Source of the DNA: Nissolia schottii
Taxonomy: Eukaryota > Streptophyta > Magnoliopsida > Fabales > Fabaceae
DNA: 64,000 nt
Reading direction: 5' to 3'
Assembly (NCBI GenBank): GCA_003254905.1
Contig: QANU01018688.1
Span: 565,024-629,023 of the forward strand
The notes under the pieces were generated by a model. It saw nothing but the letters and a program-made list of their open reading frames with translations. It was not told the origin of the DNA and searched no databases. Positions 1 to 12,949 of the stretch are shown here, one piece after another. The position numbers and the translations under genes are program-made. How positions within the stretch are numbered: the first letter of the stretch is position 1; every line of letters starts with the position of its first letter.

Positions 1-3000
1 TCCGATCCTCAATTGCCTTCTTAAGTGTTACTGCCTGCCTCCAGTCCGGTGCAATCTGTTGAAGAAAACATGCAATGATATAACATCAAAGTGATCAAAC
101 TATGTATATGTATATATATGCGCTATATTGGAATTGCTGTTTATGCAGTGGGGTTGAATGAAAATTATGGTGTGCACTGGGACTATCTTTGAGAATATGT
201 TTGCTGGGAATGCAGAGTTGGATGTTTTATATGTGACTATGACGATATATATGCTGTTGAGATTTGTCTGGAAACTGCTAGTGTTATATGTGACTTTGTC
301 AGAATTTAAGTAACTTGAAATAGGAGCATAACACATTTTGAACTGGAATTGTATGGTGGAAATTTTATCATTAAAAACTAATGTTATTTCTGAAATCTAC
401 ACAAAAAATTGAGCGGGGATGTTAAGTTTCGTGATTTTTGGAATCCCCGACGAATTTCTCAACAAAACAGATAGAAATGATGTTTTTGGGTAAGCAAGGG
501 CAAAACGGGAATTTCAAAATTTGGACTTGAAAAACTGGGTTAATTTTCAGAAAATATGGGTTTAGAACTATCAAAAACCTTAAGACCAAGTCTTAAGTCC
601 TTCGGGTTTTTGAGAACTAAAATTCCAAAGAAAACAGGGTTTTACAAGTGAAAAACAGCATTTTAGAGAAGAAAGGGTAAAATGGTCATTTCGTGATTTT
701 AGGGTTAGAATCAGAATTTCTAAGTGTGAAAAATGATCGTCGAGCTATCAAAAACCTTGGGATGAGGTCTTAGACCTTTCTGGCTTCTGGACGTGTTGAG
801 AAAAGTACTGATACACCGTAGTTTCAACCTATGATCATATATGCGTGATGATGATATGCTATGAAAGATTGATGTTAAGAAAAGGATACTTGATGAACAG
901 TATACAACCATATATGTGTTAATGCTTTATGAGATATTAAATGATGGTAGCGCCAGAGGACGTTAAAATACTAATGAATGATAGATGACTATATATGTAT
1001 TGATGCACTATGAGATATTTGAACTATGTTTATGATAAAAAAAGAAAGAACATTATGAGATATTGAATGGTGTTTATGTCAAGAAAAGAAAGATAAAGTC
1101 CCCAAGTGTGGACGAAGCAAGTCTATCCTCAAGTGTGGGTAGGTCCCCAAGTGTGGACAACATGAGTCAGTTCCCAAGTGTGAACAAAGTAAGTTTATCC
1201 CCAAGTATGAATAGGTCCCCAAATGTGGACGAAGCAAGTCTATCCCCAAGTGTGGATAGGTCCCCAGGTGTGGACAACATAAGTCAGTTCCCAAGTGTGA
1301 ACAAAGTAAGTTTATCCCTAAGTGTGGATAGGTCCCCAAGTGTGGACGAAACGAGTCTCTCCCCAAGTGTGGACAATGTAAGCGACTCCTGGTGCCGCTG
1401 CCACATCGCATCTGGATAATGATTTTAAGATAATGATGATTATAAGATGATGGTTATAAAGGAACCTTATATTCTTTCATGTATATGTATGTGAAGTGTA
1501 TGTAAGCTGATGTATGTGCAAGCTAAGTACGAGAAGATCCTGAAATATGTTATAATAAGAACTTGTTCCCTAAGAGTTAGGGCAGAGAATAGACGACCTA
1601 GATAATGGAAAGACTACATTCCCTCAATCACCTAGTAAAGTAGGTAAAGTTGCTCAGGACTAGCATGAATATTACTGACTAGTAGGGATGTAGTATAACT
1701 GTGACACCTAGAGACCCCCTGAGCGGCAGAATCATAATTGTGAATGAAATGATTTACGATGACTTAGGTTTCCCACTGAGAACGCAGAGTTCTCACCCCT
1801 GCTCCTTTATGGTTCTAGGCAAGCATGACGAGGACGTCAGAGCGGTGTAAGCAGTACAGGACGATTGAAGGTCGTGGCGTCAGCAGATTTCACAAAAGCC
1901 GAAGGACGATGACTTATGTTTTGTATTTTGTTATTAGCTCGTGGGAATTGCAGTTTATGCAGTGGGTTTGAATGAAAATTATGGTGTGCATTGGGGACTA
2001 TCTTTGAGAATATATTTGCAGGGAACACAGTTGGATGTTTGATTTGGAGGGGGACATTACAACATAACAAGCAAAGTTATGCTAGAGACAGACTCATTTT
2101 CGTAACAAACGACATGCCTCAGTTTATCTGCCATCAATTAGAGGGATGACTTTTAAATCAATGGCAGAATTTACCTGGGGATGATCTTTCCTACCAAAAG
2201 AACTGTTGTAAAATCAGTATGCGATAAGGAGTTGAAGTCTAACCAGAGGAAAAAAAAAAAAAACAGCGGGGTTGAAGGATCTATTCTTTCCTTAGATAAC
2301 CAATGGTAACAATAAGCCCAGGGTGAGAAGACCATACCATTAGGCATCTGTCCACAAGATCCCTACTCTTTGAATAGTCACCACTTCTATAGTATCCAAC
2401 AGCCAGGAGATACAGCTTCTCCCTTTGCTGGAGTGGGTCGGTTGTACCAGGTAAAGATGCTGCAATGTACATGTCATTCTACCATTATCAGAATTGTACG
2501 AACAAGCAGACTTCAAAAGGAGAAAAAAGGAAAAGCACGATAGCAGAATTTCACACTTTCACTACTCAGCAGAATATACACTTACATGTTAAGAAACTCA
2601 CAGATGAGGACTTTGGGCGCCTGTGCGTGCAAGCACGCATGTCAATGACGGATTTGGATCCTCTAAAGTGAAAAAGTGAGAAAGTAAGAGGTTCTCCACC
2701 ATTAGATTTGGTACAACTGATATACAATACATTTCATTGATCTAATGGTGGACAACCCCTCACTTTCTCACTTCACAGGGAAACTCACTTTCAAGGATCT
2801 TAATCTGCCACCAAATGAATGTGTGTGCCTCTAGATATATAGGGATATTGTTTTATACTACCTTCAAGCATTGCTATCCCACGTTGCACATCTTGTGGTC
2901 GTTTAGAGTGAACAAGAGCCCAAGATAAACGCAAGAGACACTCCTTCAAAAGCTCATCAGAGGATTGCTTTCCAGCCTCGGCAACCTCTCTTTCACACCC

Positions 3001-4075
3001 CTGAACATAAATCAAGTTATAAAACAGCAAGAATGTATCAAAACTCCAAAGAAAAAGGAGGTTAAGGTTTTCAATAGTGATCAACACTTGTTTGGAAACA
3101 TATCATGCTCCAAGCTTGTTTCAGCGAATCAGTGTTTCATAGATGCTGCAATTGCTCCTCCTAGACTATATCGCCAGGGGCAGCCCTCACAGCAGAAGTC
3201 AAATTTTCCAGGCATACCAGAGAGCTGTCCCCAGTCAAAGAGGAGTTCTGAGAAGCAACTGCAGCATACACAGAACAAGCCCAAGGCCACATAGAACTCA
3301 CCCAAAAGACAACGCCGTATATTTAAAATACAAAGTGAGACCATCAACAAGGACATGAAGTGAAAAGTTTAGTCAAGGGAAATTATGCCCCAAAGGAAAA
3401 AGAAGGAAAATATGAGTATATGAGTTAATGATACAATGAAAAAACCTTTTGAACAAGTGTTACTTTCAATTAACATCTCTTTTCTGAAAACCATAAGTAC
3501 ATAAAAAAGGTAAAGTTAAAAGAAACACAATTTGTGATTTGTAAGAGGCTTTTCTTTAGCTTAAAAAAAAAACCCTTTTTCTTAAACATTAAAAAGTAGT
3601 AACTTAAGAATTAATATATATCTTCCGAAAAATTATATCTAAAACATTAAAAAAAAAAAATGCTTCTAAGAAGCTCATGCCCAGAATCCATCCAGTAGCA
3701 GCTACACGGCAATCAGATAGCAATGAATTTAACACAAAACTCATACTACTTTACTCCATTTAGACCTAGAAACCTCAAACAATTAGCAGAGAACATTTAA
3801 ATTAGCAACATAAATTAAAAATTTAAAAATAAGATAGTGTCTGTATATCAATATCTGAGCATTCAATAAGAGAGTTGAACAAAGTTGACTCGAATACTTC
3901 TTCAGATTCAGATAATTTCCGCGCACGAACAATAGCAAAACATTCAAAGAAGGAAGAGAGAGAGCGAGCTTACAGCGACGATGTCAGAGTCGCACCAGGG
4001 GAGCTGGTCTTTGCCGGAGAAGAAGTGGCCAACGGAATCCATTATCACTCCAAGCTTCGCTTCCAGTTTCGCCAT
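1..4075 (-). CDS. FIS1: Mitochondrial/peroxisomal fission protein FIS1 (partial, 3' end beyond window)
   Basis: Coding exons read 4075-3974, 3000-2862, 2459-2338 and 55-1 (continuing off the window); phases agree and all introns are GT-AG. The start MAKLEAKLG leads into the FIS1 N-terminus (DSVGHFFSGKDQLPWCDSD), then GCEREVAEAG, the helical core LRLSWALVHSKRPQDVQRGI, REKLYLLAVGYYRSGDYSKS and finally APDWRQAVTLKKAIEDR. FIS1 proteins are small (about 150-170 aa) tail-anchored adaptors with a TPR-like fold on the outer mitochondrial and peroxisomal membranes, where they help recruit dynamin-related proteins for division. The C-terminal membrane anchor is outside the window and cannot be checked. 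Intron 3 (56-2337) is unusually long because of a repeat insertion. A second in-frame ATG 11 codons downstream is possible, but the upstream one preserves the expected EAKLG segment. Identification is from recalled family sequence; confident. Confidence 0.93.
100..2058. mobile_element. Old LTR-like retroelement remnant inside FIS1 intron 3
   Basis: Most of FIS1 intron 3 is repeat DNA. The block at about 1,625-1,830 (Pro/Ser-like CACCTAGTAAAGTA motif, then GTGACACCTAGAGA, then TTCTCACCCC) also occurs, diverged, at 53,398-53,590 inside the solo LTR described below, so the two belong to the same or a sister LTR family. The right end ...CATTACA at about 2,058 resembles the solo LTR end ...TATTACA. 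A segment of about 105 bp at 121-228 is repeated directly at 1,937-2,040, so the insertion is itself composite. No coding domain is visible. It is a decayed fossil; exact borders and a target duplication could not be fixed by eye. Confidence 0.6.
1093..1385. repeat. Higher-order tandem repeat (22-bp subunits, about 117-bp super-unit)
   Basis: The motif CCCAAGTGTGGA recurs about every 22 bp with alternating short tails (CGAAGC, ATAGG, CAACAT, ACAAAG). The same order of tails returns with a period near 117 bp: the GTGGACGAAG variant starts at about 1,108, 1,225 and 1,341. Both strands stay open through the array only because the unit lacks stop codons; I do not regard either frame as a gene. 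It lies inside the LTR-like insertion of FIS1 intron 3. Confidence 0.85.
2650..2803. mobile_element. MITE-like hairpin in FIS1 intron 2
   Basis: Two arms are inverted copies: about 2,655-2,708 (GGATCCTCTAAAGTGA ... CCACCATTAGAT) and about 2,736-2,800 (ATCTAATGGTGG ... CACTTTCAAGGATC), separated by about 27 bp. The whole is about 150 bp with no coding capacity, sitting 180 bp before the exon 3 acceptor side and next to exon 2. The shape and size fit a miniature inverted-repeat element. The family was not recognised and no clear target duplication was seen. Confidence 0.6.
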
Positions 4076-6618
4076 TCAACGGCAACGACCGAGTTGAACT
4101 GAGTCGTGCTGAGTTGCGGAAACTCTCTTTGGGATAAATTATAAGAGCAGACTTCGTGGTTACGTTACTTAGGACATACACACCATATCGTAGTCCCCAA
4201 GTCCTAAATAATAAAAATAAAATTGCTATTTTTTTATTTTTTATTTTTCCTATGATTTATTATCATTATTATTATTTGGGTAGGCTAGTAGTATCAGGTA
4301 ATAAAATGGAAAAAATTTGCATAAAAGATTATCTATTAATGACAACACATATTTATCCATCTTATAATATAAGAGCGAATGAAATTGTACTATTTTGTTT
4401 TTACATTCTTGCAGAGAAAGCAATAAATAATTTCTCCAAAAGTTTAAGCTTTCTAAAGTGATTATAGTTTTAGTCAGCGATCCCTTTTATACACATTGTT
4501 AAAGATAAAATCTTTTGACTAGATATTTGAAAAATGAACTTAACTAGTTACTAGTTGCGTTCGGTTGAATTATACTATTTTTATTTTATTTAAAAAATTA
4601 TTCTTATTTTTTTAAAAAGAGGCTATTATTTTTTTAACTGTGTAACATTGATTGTTTAAGAAAATTAATTGAATATGTTGTGGGGTAATTTTTTGTGTTA
4701 CATGCTAAGTTAATGTTAAATAATCATGGTTTTTTTTTTGTGTTTTTGGATTTTATTGTTTTTGGCAAATGAAGAATGGTCTGATTGGGCCTGCTCAAAA
4801 TCCCCTGAAAAAAAAAAAATTGACATGAAGAAGGGGGAAATGCTATCCGAAAGGTCCTTTAGTTGTTTCCATGAATCATGATATTCTAAAGAAATTTTTG
4901 CTTCACAAGTTTCCTGAGGTATAAACTTATGTCCACGTTAATCCATATTATAATAGCAGTAGCATATAGAAAAGAGAGGTCATTATTTCACAAAAACAAA
5001 CCAAAACATTTCCTAGTACAACTCTTCCTAACATTCGGCATTCTTTTTCATAATAAAACCAACGTCAACCACGTGTAAGGGTTGTTTTCCATTTGACTAA
5101 ACAGTGCATATAGTATGTGCTACCCCTAGACTTCAGGTATAACCCTAGTGTTTATACCTGCATTTCTTCCCGCATTACATTTGTCTTTTTCTCAAGACAA
5201 GACTACACCTAGTACAAAACAAAAGCGAGTAAAGGGGAAAAAGATGCACCTAAGGAAGGAAGGAGCAAGGAAATTGCGACATGTCTTAACTAGCATGCTT
5301 ACATTGGACCACCCTGGTTCCCTTCTTGGCTTCTTCAAAGAAGTTGAAACTATGATGGCCACGCCCCTGCCCTCTATGCTTCATATCTACTTTCTGCAAA
5401 AGGTCGCCCCATAGTTATAATATTGAGGTTGGCGCCGGTTAACAAGGACTGAGGTTACCGACCTCATAATGAACATGAAAACTTCTCGAGATAGAAACTT
5501 ATTTGAATATTTTCGCATGGTAGTATACATGCAAAAAGACACTTCGACGTTTAAGTAAGTGTATATATATAAGTGAATAGTAACATTAAAAAAAAATGTA
5601 TATGACCTCTCTCATGAGTTCATACCTTATGTTTGGTTATATATCTGATTGTTGGTACCGTTAGGTGTTCTAATAATTGCGGCCACCAAAATCATTAAGT
5701 CTTTTAATTCTAGTGAACAATGTAACTGCCATATTTATATAATGAATAACCCGGTTACATCTCCTTTAACGACTTGGTATTCTTTAGTATGAATTTCATT
5801 TCAACTTTTGAAGCCTTTAACTTTAGAATTATTGGACTAAGCCAAGTATATTCTTTATGCGTCTGACGAGTGAGCCCAAATTTGATTGTGACCTTACATC
5901 TCAGACTTGGGTTTGATCCATAACCAAGGCTTTGAATTTGGTTGGAGATGCAACGACTAGGAAATCCTCCCAACAATTTAACCATGATACCAAACTCTAA
6001 AAAGATATGTTTAAGCTCATAAATAGTGAGAATCGAACAATGTTTACAAAATTGGAAAATGTTTCTTGATCATAGGAAACTACAATTCTCTGAACAGATA
6101 TGCTTAGTTCCCTGTACATATCAATACTTACAAAGCCACAAATGAATCCTGTATACTAAGCCAAGAGAAAAATAAATGAATAAAATTTGATAAAAAGACA
6201 ACAAAATCACCATGTATATCTAAATCTCTATCTCTTGGTTCAAGTAAAGAGAGCCCTCACACACCGAACTAATCTTCAATCCAATGACTACCTACAGCAT
6301 ATTTCACTACTTTGAAAAGTGGCCAAACCATGTTGTCAGAAACCTACAAGGGAACCAGTTCCAGAACCATCTTCCAATGCTGTACAATATGCACCCTACA
6401 AGGAACCAGGTTCCAGAACCATCTTCCAAAGTCCACACTTTTTTTCTGCGAATAAATTCCTGAGGCGATCATAATTAAAGACTGGCTTCTGAAATTTCCC
6501 ATCATTCTATGGTTTCATCATCAGTACATGCAGCTGCTTGGTATCATCCCTTTCAGATTCTCCAAACCCTTCCTCCAATGACTAAATGAAGTGAAACCTT
6601 TTTGTATCATAAAACCAT
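4076..6618. other. Intergenic region between FIS1 and NIPA genes
   Basis: This is the region between the FIS1 start and the 3' end of the NIPA gene, both on the minus strand. It should hold the FIS1 promoter (first few hundred bases above 4,076) and the NIPA 3' UTR (up to about 6,100-6,618). A 51-bp-period direct duplication with the shared core CCAGAACCATCTTCCAA lies at about 6,343-6,430 in the probable 3' UTR. Short open frames in the interval (for example 5,148-5,414 plus strand, 5,755-5,985 minus strand) have no recognisable domain or splice partners. I see no gene. Confidence 0.6.
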
Positions 6619-9600
6619 CTAATATAATTCTTGCCTTCTCAAGCACATACTCTCCGAAGGGGATGCACTTTCCTCATCTTCCTTAAGTAGTAATTCCCCA
6701 TTTCCATTATAAAGCCGGACAGATAACGAAGACGATGAAGGTGAACTTCCACCTGCAATTGGTTATATGCAATATGAAAGACAAATATCAATTAAGGTTC
6801 CATACAGTAATCTGGCTACTCAACAGCTGCAGAATTAGGTAGCATGACCGAATTTACCACACCTCTAAAAGAAGGGCTTCTATCGAAGTCCTTGGTCGCA
6901 TGTAACAATATCATGCCAGAGAGCACAATAATAAAGCCACATATTTCTGAAATAATAGTTCCGCCACCTTGGCCGTCCCAATCCTGTAAGCATTATTTTG
7001 AAATGTAATTAGGCACCTATATTTCATAGACATTGGAAACTTCTTATGAATGCTACATTTGATGCCAAAACTAGTAGATCATACCTTGAACATTATTACA
7101 CTAGCTAGGATTGTAAGTGTTGTGAACATGACATAATATATAGGGGAGACAATTGCGGTGTTGAAGGTGTCAAGAGCCTGAAACATTACAATCACACTAG
7201 TGAAGCATGGTTGATTCTAAGAACTTTGCATATAATGCACAAAAGAAATCTGAATCAGAGAATTCTTTCATGTTTAAAGGGATGTGTTACATTAAAGACT
7301 AGGACTCGGACAGTCAAAAGCTTTCTCTAATATACTAAATCGAAAACTTTTTTGAATATCACCGTTCATCACAAAAGAACCTCTCGGCAGAGAAAGACAA
7401 ATATAGTTTACACACCAATCATAAAGCATATTCAACATTGTTAAGCACAACTCTACCTTAAAGAACAAAAAATAAAACAATTTCACACCAAAATTTTAAA
7501 AATAATAATAATAAAATAAAATACTCCATATATAATACTTTTGCAAAAGGTTTCTTTTCCCTTGATCCCTTATATGACTTGAAGGGATAGGATTCTGTTC
7601 ACGGCCTTGCTATGGTGACCTACCAATGCCCATTTGTGTCCTGATAATATAGAGATTAGACAGCTTTATTGGATTTTTCATTCTTAGGCTCAATGCCTTG
7701 TTTTATCCCTTTCTCTCTCTAATAAACTTTTTATTTTACCCAATGAAAAGTAGCTCCTATGCAATATATAGATCAAGATAGAAAGAGGCAAAACATTAAA
7801 AAAAAAAAAAAAAAAAGAAGACAATTTTCTTATAGTCTAATTAACTATAATCAGAAATATCTTTCGACTTAAGAACCACCAATAGGTCATTGACAAAAAA
7901 AACGTTTGTGGGATGAGGCCAGAGTGCTAAAATTCAAGATAAATCTAGTAACAAACCTTATTAAGATAATTCATCTGCATGATGACACAGAGAGCCACAA
8001 CTAACATAAAAAACCATGTCTCTGGGTAGATTAACTGGTTTTTCCCTTCAAAAGTTAACTTCAAAGAAGTTCCAAGGGCTTTAACACTCATCACCTGCAT
8101 AATTGTAACAATTCCATATAGATTAGTTGCCATACAATGGCATTGTCACACTGCCACCACAAAACAAACATTTTTCAGTAAATATCAAAACTTATGGGGA
8201 TGGAAATAATTCTCCACTTGAAGGAGGAGGAGAACATTCTAAAAATTCTAGTACTCATAAATAAGTTTAATATATATAAAGTTTCATGGAAGCTGAAACT
8301 TTGCTAATGAAATCCACCATTAGAACACGGGTCTCAAAATATAATGCTGGTGAATAGTGAAGACCCAATTATTTTCAAAATGAAGCCATGTTCCTCGGAT
8401 TGTCTATGTTTTATAACAATACATTCTTGAATAAACAATTTTTTGAACATTAGATCAATTATCAAACAAAAGACGAGCAGAATAGAGAAAACTTAATTTA
8501 CTTACAGAGAGGGAACCCATTAATGAACAAATGCCGGTATAAACTAGCACATTGGTATGCCCACATCTAGGTGCAAAATGGAACACCAGAATGAATACCA
8601 ATACTATTACCGAGCCCACGTACGCCAGAAATGCTGCATGAAGAAAGAACGCCCCTGTTATCAAGGAACTATAATAATTTGAATTAAGGAAAAAGGTGGC
8701 GCATTCCAACCTGGTTGAGTAGCCATATTCCATATTTCCAGAACAGATTTAATAGGTTGTTCCTTAGGAGCGTGAATGACAATGATGACCGAACCGGCAA
8801 TGCACATTACACATCCCAAAATCCCAAGATGGTGTAGCTTCTCTCTCAGAATAATGTGAGCCAAAACAGCACTAAAGGATGCCATGAAAAACATTATTGA
8901 AGAAGTGAACATATCACAGCTGTTAGAGGTTAATACTGTCTTCGCTCTCAGCCAAGGAAGGAAAGAAGTAAGGGGAATACCTCACAATAATGCTCAATGC
9001 GCCAAGGGGGGTAACTAGAACTGCCGGGGCAAAAGCATACGCAACAAAATTTGCAACCTCTCCAACAATCACTAAATAATAATAATCCACACAGAAACAG
9101 ATTCTGCAGGAGATCAGCTAAAGAAAAACAATTCCATGATAAATTACAACTTGCATATTCTAATTCTTAACTTACCATCAATGTTACTACAACTTCACAA
9201 AAGAAACAAAAAAAAAAAAAAGAAAACAAAAGGGCTCAATATAGCATAGAAGCATCAAATCCAGATTCCAGTAATCAATGCAAAAGGAAATCAATTCAAC
9301 CTAACTTATAGAATTCAAACATTCCTTTATTTGATCCAATTAATTGCATAAAACGATTGGATCAAATCAAAACCAATAATGAATAAAAAAATAAAAAGAA
9401 GAAGAAATCCATTGAAGCAGAAGAAAACCTAGCTAAGAAAATGAGCTATAAAAGAATCGAATCAAATCATAGAACAAAAACAAGATTGGAAAGGAAAAGC
9501 TTACTTGTGATCATCCCCACCCACCAGAGTGGCTCCAACAGATAATAATACCCACCAACGCCTGCAAAAATTATAAAATAAATAAAAAAATGCAAATTAG

Positions 9601-9776
9601 AAAATAGAGGAAAATAAGAATAGAAATCAGAGGATGATTGATTTACCAGCCCGAACACCAGAAACAGCAGCAGCTCTTCTGAGGCCTTGCTTCTTGATGA
9701 TGAAGCTTGACCCAATGAACCCACTTGACACCAGCGCTAGGATTAGACCTGTTAGGCTCTCCTTCGACATATTCAT
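6619..9776 (-). CDS. NIPA-family magnesium transporter (DUF803)
   Basis: Nine coding exons: 9776-9647, 9561-9505, 9071-8981, 8871-8711, 8633-8506, 8094-7957, 7177-7085, 6983-6863 and 6752-6619. They sum to 1,053 nt, 350 aa, the usual size of plant NIPA-like proteins. The start [20 protein letters not shown] gives membrane segment 1; family blocks follow: [118 protein letters not shown]. The C-terminus is a short serine-rich cytosolic tail ending RRQELY. NIPA proteins are multi-pass (about nine-segment) membrane proteins; plant members are annotated as probable Mg transporters of the plasma membrane or early endosome. All introns are GT-AG. It looks intact. The precise substrate is inferred from the family. 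Confidence 0.95.
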
Positions 9777-10916
9777 AGCTGATTCCCTTATCTGGGTTTT
9801 TGATATCTTCTTCTTCTTCTTGTTGTGGTGGCTGCGGTGCTCTTCTTCATTGATGAGCCCCGAGACAAACCCGGATTCTCAGATCATCCCTCATTCCTTC
9901 GTTTTTCTCATGATTGTGGAACCAGAAAAAGGATTGGGTGTGTGCGAGCTCATACTAAATTATTTGTGCGTGGCTCCCACTTTCTAATATTATTATTATT
10001 ATTAATATTATATATGTCATTTTTATTTTTAAGTATATTTTTTAATTGTGTGTGTACAAAAACCTTTATATTAATAATAATACATCAAATGATATTATTT
10101 CTACTACATTTTATTATTTAATGCATCACTTTATATTTTGATCTTAACTACCGACATTCAATTGGCATTTATCCTTAACAATATTCTTAATATTTTCATT
10201 AATATATTATACATTAAACAATATAAAATAACAATCTTTGTATTATGAAATTATTTTAAAAATTGTGTACATGTATTTTATATCTATTTATATTACAAAA
10301 TAAAAATAAGTATAGGGAAACAACTACTAATTCCTAAGTATATAATCAAATAAGAAAATTGTATAGATTATAAAATAACATAAATACGTGTCATTGTCTT
10401 TAAAAAAAAAAAGTCTAACTTTGAATCAAGCATGCAACTTTTAATTCAATTATGTGGTCTAACTTGTAATGCAACCTTTAGTCGAAGCTACTAATCCTCC
10501 AAGGGTCAAATTGAATGCGCCCAAGAAAAGAATGAAATTAAAAAATGCAACTTATGGCATTATAAAATGATGATTCAAAAGAGTGCTACAACAAATCCTT
10601 TTCAATTTTATAATGCAATAAAGAAATAACGTGATCACGATGGTTCAATGGGTGCAAGTGCACATAAATACCAATTGGGATTAGATGTAGTAGGCAGTGG
10701 TTGGTTCTTCTTCTTCGGTTTGAACTTCAGTTTAAAAACGTGTCTGCTTAATGTTTTTAACCTATATTTAAATCTTTTAAGTTACTTTCTTCTGTAAGGT
10801 TAGAAAGTAAAAAAATGATACACCCATAAATTATTTAATGAGACATATAATAATATTTATTTTATTGATTTAGTTGTGTGTAATTTCTCAATTTTAAAAA
10901 CAAAAAAGAGTATCAA

Positions 10917-11581
10917 AGCATTTCTAATGGCTCATTCTTAAAATTCAATCTCTCTATTTTGAATTTCATTTTTTTCACCCTAATGGACGTCAGAATGAGA
11001 TAGTCCAATTTTGATGAAGTAAACAAAAATGTGGTCCAAGCCATTTTAATAAGGGATTCATCTCACATTATCTTTCACTAATATGATGTGATAACTATTT
11101 TATTCATTTATTTTATTTCAAATATGATAGCTGAAAACTTATTAAAGGTGGGGGTCATAATTGTGACCAAAATTAGCCCCTTTGAATGGAGAGAAGAATA
11201 ATATTAAAAGGACACTTTTATTTTTTTACTCTTTTCATCCATTTTTTGTTGTCATTTTACACAAAAATACATGGTTTAATAAATCATTTAATTAACACTT
11301 GATAGAGAAAATATAGAGTGCATAAACAAAATTACCGTGAATAATAAGTGTTATAATTATTAATTGTTATGAAAAGTATGAAAGATAATAAGGGTATAAG
11401 TGTAAAAAATGCATTTAATATTTTTTTAATTTAATTAAATGACAATTAATCTTGAACAATTTTTTTTTTGAAAAATGACAATAAAAAATGGACACAGAAT
11501 ATAATGCATCGATGACGAGACGTTAGTATAACAAGAATGAGCCAAAATAAAGACTTTTAGAGGACACTCATTGGAGATGCT
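10917..11581. mobile_element. MITE-like non-autonomous DNA element
   Basis: The left end AGCATTTCTAATGGCTCAT and the right end, read on the other strand as AGCATCTCCAATGAGTG, are imperfect inverted repeats; both continue into TTCTTAAAA/CCTCTAAAA. The ends enclose about 665 bp of AT-rich, non-coding DNA. The CATCTCCAATGAG terminus is a style seen in several plant MITE families, but I cannot name the superfamily. No certain target duplication was seen by eye. Confidence 0.5.
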
Positions 11582-12949
11582 ATTGGAAAATGAAAATCCC
11601 TTAAATGTGGTCAACAAAAGCGGAAAATTGAGAAAATGAGTAATACTAAGTGTAAAACTCAAATTGTGTCAATCCATGGTCTATAAAGTGACATTGAGTA
11701 CACAAACTTTTTCTGAACATATGTACAAACTTTTTCAAATACGAAACAAAATCAAACTGAACTTGTGACGTATTAAATAACGAAAAGTAACTGTCACATT
11801 CTCTCTCCATCTCTCCACTCACACTCTACGTGTGTGAACTCACTCTCTATCATGCACAAAAATTTTAAAACATATGCTTAAACTTTTGAACTAATTGCAC
11901 GTACTTTTCAACAATCAGAAACAAAAAATATGACAGAAACGTAAACGAAGAAGAAAACTTTTGTGTTCACATGCATAAACTTTTAAACACGAATGCAATA
12001 ACTTTTCTATACACATATACAAACATTTGAAAAACAAAAAACAACGATGAAAACAAAAATAAAAACTCTTGAATTTATAAAGAATAAGATGGAAACGGAA
12101 AAAAAATGATGGGAGATTGGGAAAGAAAAGAGAAAAATAAAGAATAAAAAAAAGAAGAAACACATATTAAATAGAGTATGTTGTATAAAAGTTGATAAAT
12201 TTTGAGTTGTATGCAAAATATTTCTCTTAAAATATATATATATAGTTGTGTTATTTATATTCATTTGATCATGATACATTATATCAATTAATAATTTATT
12301 TATTATTAAATGAGAGTTCAATAAAATTTATGTAACAACTAATGAATTGTGAGTTAAAATAATATCTTGTATGTTAAACAAGTAGAAAGACCTTTTCTCA
12401 TTTATAAAAATGGCTGCCGGTGAAGGTTCACAGTAAGCTCCCATGTGGTGTGGCGCAGCAAATTGAACAGTCATTACACGTGTCGTTTTTCTATAACTTT
12501 TGAGCTGGCCAATTGAAGGGAAGAGAAAGGACATGGGGATCATTCCATGGTACCCAACTGTAACATAGGGCACACAGCTTTACATGTTGTGGACACGTGT
12601 CTCATTTCCATGGTGGATGTGGATTTTGTCCTATCCAGTGTAGAGTAAAGAGTATGACTGGTATGAGGTTGTTGCTGTGACATTTGTGCTGGTCGTACTC
12701 ACACGTGGGCCTAACTGGCCCACTGTGATGTTTGTATTCATAGCCCAATGTCGGCAGAGTTGATAAACATAAACTTAAAAATGCTGCTTAATTGTTTGGC
12801 AAAACATGGCTTAATGACTTTTTTTTGTAAGTGTTCACATTCTTTTAATTTGAGGACTTCATCACATTAATGACTATATGATGGTGAAAATATAGGTGAA
12901 CTTATCTACACCAATCTTTGATGTATTTGGTTAGATTAGATGTACTTTC

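Noticed and set aside
1093-1385. Regular short repeats considered as a CRISPR array
   Set aside because: Plant nuclear DNA, no unique spacers, and the units form a two-level tandem array.
1063-1419. Repetitive frames on both strands (SPSVDEASLSPSV-like and PHLGTYPHLG-like)
   Set aside because: They only translate a tandem repeat that happens to lack stops; no start context, splice partner or conserved domain.
3129-3356. 75-codon cysteine-rich minus-strand frame in FIS1 intron 1, considered as an extra exon
   Set aside because: Exons 1 and 2 of FIS1 join in phase without it and family proteins have no such insert.
5755-5985. 76-codon minus-strand frame near NIPA 3' end, considered as a gene or element piece
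   Set aside because: No recognised domain; a TTGGTATCA-like phrase beside it is not enough to claim a primer-binding site of a retroelement.
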